Shown here one piece after another: positions 8,638-15,565 of a stretch of 50,161 nucleotides of DNA. Where the stretch lies: NCBI GenBank assembly GCA_004553715.1, contig SFKP01000007.1, positions 1-50,161 on the forward strand, read 5' to 3'. A program made the translations under genes and the position numbers. Each line of letters starts with the position of its first letter. The stretch's first letter is position 1. Source of the stretch: Clostridiales bacterium. Its GTDB lineage: Bacteria > Bacillota > Clostridia > TANB77 > CAG-508. A model generated the notes under the pieces. The model saw only the letters and a program-made list of their open reading frames with translations, had not been told where the DNA came from and ran no database searches.

Positions 8638-10146
8638 ATGAATAAGAAATATATAAAAATGAATGATATGTATTCATATTTATCATTAGGAAATGTAATA
8701 TTAACAATAAAAAATGCTTCAAAAAACAAAACATCAGCAATTCAGAGCGAGGTTTTTTGTGCCATTTTTGATATAGAAGATGTTAATGAAACAACAGTAA
8801 ATAACTATTGCACAGGGTATAGGGCAATAGGAAATGATTATGTCCAAAAATATATAGAACTAGAAGCAAAATATAAAAAAGACAAAACAGTATTCAAAAA
8901 TATAGTTAAAAATATTTTAAATATTATAGAAGGCATAATATTCGATGGAGATATTAATTCTTCAAAAAGATTTAAAGAGGTTTGTCTAAAATTATATAAT
9001 ATAGCAAAAAACGATATAAATATAGGCAATGAATTTAGCAGAAGTTTATATAATATGATACAAACTAGCAATCTATATGAAGCATTTATAGAGATCATAT
9101 TATATGCCATCTTAGAAAATAAACAACCTATATATGAAGAAGAAACTAAAAGAGAAACTATTGAAATAGCATTAAGAAATACAGGTATTTCTGCAAAAGA
9201 TTTGGAGAAATTTCTAAGTTTAAAATTAAAAGAGGGAATAAATTATTTACATTCAATAAAACAATTAGTAAAAGAAAATAATCCTTATGCATTATTTGAG
9301 TTAGCTTTTATGGAATATAGAGGAGAAATTACAGGAAAACCAAGGTATAATGAAAGTTATGAATTGTTTTCAAAAGCGGCTAGAAATAACCATCCAGCAG
9401 CAAATTGGATGATGGCAAATATTATAATAAATAAAAAAATAGGCACTGGGAATGCAGAGGAACTAAAATTGGCGTGGAACTATTTAAGACAGGCAGAAGC
9501 CTTAGGGAGTGTAGCTGCAATAAATACTATAGGAATATGTTATGCTAATGGAATAGGTGTGGCAAAAGATAAAGAAAAGGCAAAAAAATATTTTGAAAAA
9601 GCAGCAAAAGCAGATTATGCTTATGCGTACAACAATCTGGGTAAGTATTATGAAGATAGTAATGATTTAAAAAATGCTTTGAAATATTATGTCAAAAGTG
9701 CTAACTTAGGAGAGTCTTGGGCAGCAAACAAAGTAGGCGAAATGTATAGAAAAGGTGAAGGAACAAAACAAGATTTGTTTAAAGCTTTTGAATATTATAA
9801 AATATCAGAAGATACATCTATTAAAGAGATTTTTTGGTATTCAAAATATAATTTAGCAAAATATTTTTATTTAAATGGTTCAGTTATTGCAGATGTTCCG
9901 AAAAATGAAGAAAAAGCAATAACATTATTTGAAGAAGCAAGTAATAATGGAATTTTCGAAGCAACAGAAGAATTGCTATATATTTATGTAAAAAGATACA
10001 ATAATAATAAAGAAAATGCAACATTAGAACGAATAAAAGACTGTATAGGTAAATTAGAAAAAAATGAAAAATACAATTCTAAAGAGGCTAAAAAAATTAA
10101 CGAAACAATAAAGAAAATTAAAGAATTTGGAATAATAAAACCATAA
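8638..10146 (+). CDS. Sel1-like/TPR repeat protein
   Basis: A 502-residue protein without signal peptide. Residues 1-90 resemble a small N-terminal domain found in clostridial Sel1 proteins (YLSLGNVILTIKNASKNKTS). From about 210 there are repeated Sel1 units: ALFELAFMEYRGE, YELFSKAARNNHPAANWMMA, AAINTIGICYANGIGVAKDK, AKKYFEKAAKADYAYAYNNL, AANKVGEMYRKGEGTKQD. These alpha-solenoids serve as protein docking platforms. No catalytic motif is visible. The gene seems to have a leaderless transcript. Partner unknown. Confidence 0.75.
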   Translation: MNKKYIKMNDMYSYLSLGNVILTIKNASKNKTSAIQSEVFCAIFDIEDVNETTVNNYCTGYRAIGNDYVQKYIELEAKYKKDKTVFKNIVKNILNIIEGIIFDGDINSSKRFKEVCLKLYNIAKNDINIGNEFSRSLYNMIQTSNLYEAFIEIILYAILENKQPIYEEETKRETIEIALRNTGISAKDLEKFLSLKLKEGINYLHSIKQLVKENNPYALFELAFMEYRGEITGKPRYNESYELFSKAARNNHPAANWMMANIIINKKIGTGNAEELKLAWNYLRQAEALGSVAAINTIGICYANGIGVAKDKEKAKKYFEKAAKADYAYAYNNLGKYYEDSNDLKNALKYYVKSANLGESWAANKVGEMYRKGEGTKQDLFKAFEYYKISEDTSIKEIFWYSKYNLAKYFYLNGSVIADVPKNEEKAITLFEEASNNGIFEATEELLYIYVKRYNNNKENATLERIKDCIGKLEKNEKYNSKEAKKINETIKKIKEFGIIKP

Positions 10147-10159
10147 AAGTTTAATAATC

Positions 10160-10206
10160 TTCTAAAATATGAATAAAATTAAATAGCATATTTTAGGAGG
10201 TTTTTT
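10160..10206 (+). terminator. Possible terminator/leader hairpin before the deacetylase
   Basis: CTAAAATATG and CATATTTTAG can pair around an A/T loop and are followed by GAGG and six Ts. The AGGAGG of the next gene is part of the 3' arm, so termination and translation signals overlap. Confidence 0.5.
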
Positions 10207-10984
10207 ATGTTTATTGTATATAACAAAGAAAAGATTATTTCTGCAGTAATTACTTGCACGATGGTTTTTACGCTATTTTTTATGGCTACAACTTTTAACA
10301 AATATAACGAAAATACTGTTCAAACATCAGCAAATGCAAGTAATAAAATACCGATATATTCAGTAGCAACTCAAGAAAAAAAGGTTGCACTTACAATTAA
10401 TTGTGCATGGACAGCAGATGATATCGACAAAATATTAAGTACATTAGAAAAACACAACATCAAAATTACATTTTTTGTGGTAGGAGATTGGGTACGGAAA
10501 ATATCAAAATGAAACTAAAAAGATACATGAGTCAGGACACGAAATTGCAAATCATTCATACAGCCACTTACATGTAAATAAATTATCATATCAAGCGAAT
10601 GTTGATGAAATACAAAGATGTAGCAGTTTGATAGAAAAAGTGACAGGAAGTTCAACTACTTTATATAGGGGACCTTATGGAGAGTATAATGATGTAGTAT
10701 TTCAAGCTGCAAAAGATACAAATCATAAAATGATACAATGGTCAATTGATTCATTAGATTGGCAAGGTTTAACAGGTGAACAAATGTGGGAAAGAATAAA
10801 TAGCAAGTTAGATAATGGCGCAATTATATTAATGCATAGTGGAACAGAAAATACAGCTTTAAGCTTAGATATGATATTAACAAAAATAGAAGAAAAGGGT
10901 TTTAAAGTAGTAAAGGTATCAGATTTAATATATAAAGAAAATGATACTGTTGATGCAAACGGTGTTCAACATAAAAATGTATAA
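10207..10984 (+). CDS. Polysaccharide deacetylase (NodB-like), membrane-anchored; +1 shift at CGG
   Basis: Family members remove acetyl groups from peptidoglycan or other glycans outside the cell. Residues 10-32 form an uncleaved signal anchor. The NodB domain runs from about 58 to 245. HEIANHSYSH supplies the two metal-ligand histidines, and RGPYGEYND and ILMHSG are later motifs. Frame 1 reaches CGG at codon 97 (10495-10497), just after FFVVGDWV, and stops five codons on. Skipping C10495 gives FFVVGDWV-GKYQNETKKIHESGHEI and continues to 10984 (258 residues). Motif 1 reads LTINCAWTADD instead of the usual FDD or FDxxW form; the catalytic Asp position seems to be Asn, so activity is doubtful. 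Confidence 0.85.
10495..10497 (+). other. CGG +1 frameshift site 4 (deacetylase)
   Basis: Zero-frame codons are TGG GTA CGG AAA ATA TCA AAA TGA. Skipping C gives GTA GGA AAA TAT CAA (V-G-K-Y-Q), which matches the W-x-x-K-[YF] pattern of NodB domains. Confidence 0.88.
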
Positions 10985-11016
10985 AAATTTGTTGCAAAAA
11001 CTAGCAACAAATTTTT
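10985..11016 (+). terminator. Terminator after the deacetylase gene
   Basis: AAATTTGTTGC and GCAACAAATTT pair around an 8-base loop, followed by Ts. Confidence 0.75.
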
Positions 11017-11084
11017 ACTTAGAAAATAAATAATATTGACAAATAAGATTAAAAAAAATATACTAATGAATAAGGAGATAAAAT

Positions 11085-11373
11085 ATGGAGAAGATATTCA
11101 CAATAAAAAATATAATAATATATCTGCTATCAATAAATATAATAGCATTTTTAGCAATGGGATGGGACAAATGGAAAGCAAAAAAAGGACATTGGAGAAC
11201 ACAAGAAAAAACTCTTCTAACATTGGTAATATTAGGAGGAGGAATTGGGCGGAATAGCTGGAATGTATACTTTTAGGCACAAAACCAAAAAACCACAGTT
11301 TTATATAGGTTTCCCATTAATATTAATTACTGAGGTGGTTTGCATAATATTATATTTCATATTTTTAAAATAG
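11085..11373 (+). CDS. DUF1294 membrane protein; +1 shift at CGG
   Basis: A 95-residue membrane protein with three hydrophobic helices. Start ATG 11085 has a TAAGGAGAT site. The family signature follows: MGWDKWKAKKGHWRTQEKTLL, then LGGGIG[shift]GIAGMYTFRHKTKKPQF, then FPLILITEVVCIILYFIF. The zero frame meets CGG at codon 56 (11250-11252) and ends eight codons later. Skipping C11250 restores GIGGIAGM and the invariant FRHKT motif, ending at 11373. Biological role of DUF1294 is unknown. Confidence 0.85.
11250..11252 (+). other. CGG +1 frameshift site 5 (DUF1294)
   Basis: Zero-frame codons are ATT GGG CGG AAT AGC. Skipping C gives GGG GGA ATA GCT (G-G-I-A), leading into the conserved FRHKT motif. 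Confidence 0.87.
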
Positions 11374-11659
11374 AAAAGTGACTGCTAACAATACATACGA
11401 GAATTTGATGCGAACAAACATACAATAAACATAATAAATAGAAATAAAATAAATTTGACGAACAAACAAAATAAAAAATTCCAAAAAATGGAAAACACAA
11501 AATTTAAAATACTTTATATATAGTTATTCACAGAGTTATCCACAGTTTCCACAGAAAAAACAAAATATTACATATAGGTTACATAAACGAGGTAATTTTG
11601 TAATCACCCTGTAAAAATTCCGTAACAAAACAGACATATTTAGAAGGAGGAAATAAAAC
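11374..11659 (+). promoter_or_regulatory. Intergenic region with DnaA-box-like cluster
   Basis: This stretch holds TTATTCACA, TTATCCACA and TTTCCACA, three closely spaced DnaA-box-like sequences at about 11523-11552, followed by A/T-rich DNA and GTAATTTTGTAATCACC near 11593. No dnaA or dnaN is in the window. Upstream of the boxes I see only A-rich sequence without an open frame. Confidence 0.5.
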
Positions 11660-12142
11660 ATGAAAAATTTTTCAAAAGAAGATTTCTTAAAAATGGCGAT
11701 TGAAGAATCAAAAATAAATAGTATAAACGATTATTCGGAAGGAGGCCCTTTTGGAGCAGTTATAGTAAAAGAGGGACAAATAATTAGCAAAGCTCATAAT
11801 TCTGTAAGAAAATCAAAAGATGCAACAGCACATGCAGAGGTTAATGCAATAAGGCTAGCAGGAGAAAAATTAGGAACTTTTGATTTATCTGGTTGTGTAT
11901 TATATGCAAGTGCAGAACCTTGTCCAATGTGCTTATCTGCAATAATTTGGGCAAACATAAAAGAGGTTTACTATGCAAATACAAAAGAACATACTGCAGA
12001 AATTGGGTTTAGAGATGATATGATATATGAGTATCTAGAAGGGAAAGCCGAAAGTCTAATTGAAATGCATCATATAGAGCTAGAGGAAGCAAGAAAAATT
12101 TTTGAAGACTACAAAAAACTAAATGGCAAAAATATTTATTAA
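11660..12142 (+). CDS. guaD: Guanine deaminase (cytidine-deaminase fold)
   Basis: GuaD turns guanine into xanthine in purine breakdown or salvage. 160 residues; zinc ligands are H58 in HAEVNA (with catalytic Glu60) and C88/C91 in EPCPMC. I prefer guanine deaminase over tRNA adenosine deaminase TadA because of DATAHAEVNAIR, the segment EIGFRDDMIYEYL and the long helical tail ending in ARKIFEDYKKLNGKNIY, as in Bacillus GuaD. AGAAGGAGG precedes ATG 11660. A purine nucleoside phosphorylase lies at 44947. A terminator follows. Confidence 0.85.
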   Translation: MKNFSKEDFLKMAIEESKINSINDYSEGGPFGAVIVKEGQIISKAHNSVRKSKDATAHAEVNAIRLAGEKLGTFDLSGCVLYASAEPCPMCLSAIIWANIKEVYYANTKEHTAEIGFRDDMIYEYLEGKAESLIEMHHIELEEARKIFEDYKKLNGKNIY

Positions 12143-12150
12143 TAAAGTAA

Positions 12151-12188
12151 GCAAGGGAATAGAAAAACCCTTGCAAATTTTATTTTTT
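12151..12188 (+). terminator. Terminator after guaD
   Basis: GCAAGGG and CCCTTGC pair around a 10-base A-rich loop and are followed by a T-rich run. Confidence 0.8.
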
Positions 12189-12235
12189 ATGGTATAATAA
12201 TTTAGTTAAAGTAAAAACTGAAAGGATTGAATAAA

Positions 12236-13522
12236 ATGAAAGTAAAAGTAGAAAACGTAGAAAATAAAACAAATGAAGTTAAATTAGAATTTACAATTGA
12301 AGCAGAAAAGTTCGAAGAGGCTATACAAGATGTATTTAAAAAGAATGCAAAGTATTTTAGCATACCAGGATTTAGAAAAGGAAAAGCTCCTTTTAAAATG
12401 GTAGAAAAAATGTATGGAATACAAATATTTTATGAAGATGCATTTAATGCAATTGCAGGGAAAGCCTATGAAGATGGAATAAAGGAAAAAGAATTAGATG
12501 TTGTAAGTAAACCTGAAATAGATATAGTTCAGATAGAAGCAGGGAAAGATTTAATTTTTACAGCAGTAGTTTCATTAAAACCAGAAGTAAAACTTGGAAA
12601 ATATGAAGGTATAGAACTAAAAAAAGTAGAGTATAATGTATCTGATGAAGATATCGAGCATGAATTAGGCCATATGGCAGAAAGAAATGCAAGATTAGTA
12701 ACAGTAACAGATAGAGCTGTAGAAACAGGAGATACTGCAGTAATTGACTTTGAAGGTTTTGTAAATGGAGTACCATTTGAAGGCGGAAAAGCTGAAAATC
12801 ACGAATTAACAATAGGAAGCAACACATTTATACCAGGATTTGAAGACCAAATAATTGGAATGAAACAGGAAGAAGAAAAAGACATAAATGTTACATTCCC
12901 AGAAGAATATTTTTCAAAAGACTTATCTGGTAAACCAGCAGTATTTAAAGTAAAATTACACGAAATAAAGAAAAAAGAAATGCCAGAAATAAATGATGAA
13001 TTTGCAAAGGATTGTAGCGAATTTGAAACATTAGAAGAATTAAAAAAATCAATTAAAGAAAGAATAGAAGAACAAAACAAATCAAAAGAAAAATATGAAT
13101 TAGAAGAAAATGCTATTGAAGAAGTATGTAAAAATGCAAAATTAGAAATACCAGAAGGAATGATAGAATTAGAAATAGACAATATGGAAAAAGACATAGA
13201 ATCAAGACTAAGCTATCAAGGAATAAATTTAGAAAAATACCTTGAAATGATTGGAAAAACAAGAGAAGAATTTAGAACCGAATATAGAGAACAAGCTGAA
13301 AAACAAATCAAATCAAGATTAGTATTAGAAGAAGTTGCAAAAGCAGCAAAAATTACAGTAGCAGAAGAAGATATTGCAGCGAAAATCAGTGAAATGGCTA
13401 AAACTTATGGAAAAAATGAAGACGAAATAAAAGAAAATGTAGGTTTAAGACAATATGTTGAGGACGGCTTAAAAACAGAAAAAACAATAAACTTTATTAT
13501 AGAAAAAGCTAAAATAAAATAA
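12236..13522 (+). CDS. tig: Trigger factor
   Basis: A ribosome-bound chaperone and prolyl isomerase for nascent chains. Start ATG 12236 sits 10 bases after GAAAGG; a TTG three codons upstream is less likely. The 428-residue product has the ribosome-binding signature FSIPGFRKGKAPFKMVEKMYG (about 45-63), an FKBP-type domain at about 160-245 (GDTAVIDFEGFVNG, IPGFEDQIIGMK, NVTFPEEY) and a helical C-terminal arm. First gene of tig-clpP-clpX, a common order in bacteria. Confidence 0.97.
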   Translation: MKVKVENVENKTNEVKLEFTIEAEKFEEAIQDVFKKNAKYFSIPGFRKGKAPFKMVEKMYGIQIFYEDAFNAIAGKAYEDGIKEKELDVVSKPEIDIVQIEAGKDLIFTAVVSLKPEVKLGKYEGIELKKVEYNVSDEDIEHELGHMAERNARLVTVTDRAVETGDTAVIDFEGFVNGVPFEGGKAENHELTIGSNTFIPGFEDQIIGMKQEEEKDINVTFPEEYFSKDLSGKPAVFKVKLHEIKKKEMPEINDEFAKDCSEFETLEELKKSIKERIEEQNKSKEKYELEENAIEEVCKNAKLEIPEGMIELEIDNMEKDIESRLSYQGINLEKYLEMIGKTREEFRTEYREQAEKQIKSRLVLEEVAKAAKITVAEEDIAAKISEMAKTYGKNEDEIKENVGLRQYVEDGLKTEKTINFIIEKAKIK

Positions 13523-13558
13523 TTATAATTAAAAATTCAAAGGAGGAATAATTTAATT

Positions 13559-14155
13559 ATGGAAAATAGTTTAGTACCTTATGTAATAGAACAAACAAGT
13601 AGAGGAGAAAGGTCTTATGACATTTTTTCAAGACTTTTAAAAGATAGAATTATCGTTTTAAGTGAAGAAGTAAACAATGCAACAGCAAGTTTAGTAATAG
13701 CACAAATGCTATTTTTGGAATCAGAGGACCCAGACAAAGAGATATTCTTTTATATAAATAGCCCAGGTGGATCTATTTCAGACGGATTGGCAATTTTCGA
13801 TACAATGAATTATATAAAATGCCCGGTTTCTACAATGTGTATAGGAATGGCAGCAAGTATGGGAGCATTTTTACTTGCGGCAGGAGAAAAAGGAAAGAGA
13901 TATGCAACACCAAATGCTGAAATTATGATACATCAACCATTAATTTCTGGAGGATTATCTGGTCAAACAACTGAAATTAAAATTTACTCAGACCATATGG
14001 TAAAAACAAGAGAAAGGTTAAATAAAATCTTATCAGAAAGAACAGGAAAACCATTAGAGCAAATTGAAAAAGACACAGAAAGAGATAATTTTATGACGGC
14101 TGAAGAAGCTTTAAAATATGGCTTAATAGATGAGATACTTGAACATAAAAAATAA
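13559..14155 (+). CDS. clpP: ATP-dependent Clp protease proteolytic subunit
   Basis: ClpP forms the barrel-shaped serine protease fed by ClpX or ClpC. 198 residues. Catalytic Ser100 lies in GMAASMGAFLL and His125 in EIMIHQP; YINSPGGSISDGLAIFDTM is the oxyanion region. The N-terminus MENSLVPYVIEQTSRGERSYDIFSRLL is typical. AAGGAGGAATAATTTAATT precedes ATG. Lies between tig and clpX. Confidence 0.98.
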   Translation: MENSLVPYVIEQTSRGERSYDIFSRLLKDRIIVLSEEVNNATASLVIAQMLFLESEDPDKEIFFYINSPGGSISDGLAIFDTMNYIKCPVSTMCIGMAASMGAFLLAAGEKGKRYATPNAEIMIHQPLISGGLSGQTTEIKIYSDHMVKTRERLNKILSERTGKPLEQIEKDTERDNFMTAEEALKYGLIDEILEHKK

Positions 14156-14172
14156 ATTTATGGAGGTTGTTA

Positions 14173-15496
14173 ATGGCAAATAATGATATACCAACAAATA
14201 TAAAATGTTCTTTTTGTGGTAAAGCACAAGAAATGGTAAAAAGAATTGTTGCAGGACCAAAGAATGTATTTATATGTGATGAATGTATAAATGTATGTAA
14301 TGAAATTATGCAAAATGATGAATATTACGAAGAAAAGAACATGTATGAAGATATAAGATCTACAGATATTCCAAAACCTGCAGAGATAAAAGCAATATTA
14401 GATGAATATGTAATTGGCCAAGAAGAGGCAAAAAAGACTTTATCAGTAGCAGTTTATAATCACTATAAGAGAATAAACTGCAAAGAAATTATTGATGAAG
14501 TAGAAATTCAAAAAAGTAATATCTTGCTTCTAGGACCTACAGGTTGTGGTAAAACATTACTTGCACAAACACTTGCAAGAATTTTAAAAGTGCCTTTTGC
14601 AATAGCTGATGCAACAACACTTACAGAAGCAGGTTATGTGGGAGAAGATGTTGAAAATATTTTGCTAAAACTTATACAAGCAGCAGAATATAATGTAGAA
14701 AAAGCACAAAAAGGGATTATCTATATAGATGAAATTGATAAAATAACAAGAAAATCGGAAAATCCTTCAATAACACGAGATGTTAGTGGTGAAGGTGTAC
14801 AACAGGCTTTATTAAAAATAGTAGAAGGAACTGTTGCATCTGTTCCACCACAAGGTGGAAGAAAACATCCACACCAAGAGTTTATACAAATAGATACTAA
14901 AAACATATTGTTTATTTGTGGAGGTGCTTTTGAAGGTTTAGACAAGATAATAAATGAAAGAATTTGTACAAAAACAATAGGATTTGGTGCAGATATTAAA
15001 GGGAAAAAAGATATTGAAAAATACGATGTCTTCTCTGAATTACTACCACAAGATTTATTAAAATTTGGTTTAATACCAGAGTTTGTAGGAAGACTTCCAA
15101 TAATTGCATCACTGAAGGAATTAGATAAAGAAGCTTTAATAAAAATTGTTACAGAGCCGAAAAATGCTTTAACAAAGCAATATAGGAAACTTTTAGAATT
15201 AGACGGAGTAGACCTAGAGTTTAATAAAGAAGCATTAGATACAATTGTTGAAAAAGCAATAGAAAGAAATACAGGAGCAAGAGGATTAAGGTCAATTATT
15301 GAAAATATTATGAGAGATATAATGTTTGATGTACCATCAAATCCTAATATAGAAAAATGTATTATTACAAAAGAAGCTGTTTTAGGTATGGCACCACCAA
15401 CTTTAATATATTCTACAGAGGAAACAAAAACAGCAAAACAGAAAAAGAATGTTATTAATGAAGAAAAAAAACTAAAACGGAGATGTAATAGCATAG
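14173..15496 (+). CDS. clpX: Clp protease ATP-binding subunit ClpX; +1 shift at CGG near the end
   Basis: ClpX unfolds substrates for ClpP. Start ATG 14173 has GGAGGT upstream. Domains: C4 zinc finger at about 10-40 (CSFCGKAQ, CDECINVC), Walker A GPTGCGKT, Walker B IIYIDEIDK, the pore loop region GYVGEDVENIL, and sensor 2 NTGARGLRSIIE. In the zero frame the protein would run on through CGG (codon 436, 15478-15480) for 31 more codons and overlap the valS start, ending RLYLYKGGINCE, which has no family counterpart. Skipping C15478 gives KKLK-GDVIA and a stop at 15494-15496, about 440 residues, a normal ClpX end. This site is the weakest of the eight, since both readings give a full AAA+ core. 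Confidence 0.93.
15478..15480 (+). other. CGG +1 frameshift site 6 (clpX C-terminus)
   Basis: Zero-frame codons are CTA AAA CGG AGA TGT. Skipping C gives AAA GGA GAT GTA ATA GCA TAG, a short normal tail. Without the shift, 31 odd residues are added and clpX runs into valS. Confidence 0.7.
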
Positions 15497-15516
15497 AAGA
15501 TAATAAATATTGTAAG

Positions 15517-15538
15517 GGCGAACAGGGTTCTGTCCGCC
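15517..15538 (+). other. GC-rich hairpin between clpX and valS
   Basis: GGCGAACAG and CTGTCCGCC form a 9-bp stem with one mismatch around a GGTT loop. No T run follows, so it is not an intrinsic terminator. It may be an mRNA processing or stability element. It lies 37 bases after the CGG of clpX, but no similar hairpin follows the other CGG sites. Confidence 0.5.
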
Positions 15539-15565
15539 TATATTTGTATAAAGGGGGTATTAATT

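Noticed and set aside
11523..11552. Firm call of oriC
   Set aside because: Three boxes alone, without dnaA/dnaN and without skew data, are not enough.
11660..12142. tRNA adenosine deaminase TadA
   Set aside because: The C-terminal segment and the DATAHAEVNAIR context fit guanine deaminase better.
15500..15565. T-box leader for valS
   Set aside because: Only a short hairpin is present; no specifier loop, T-box sequence or terminator is visible.
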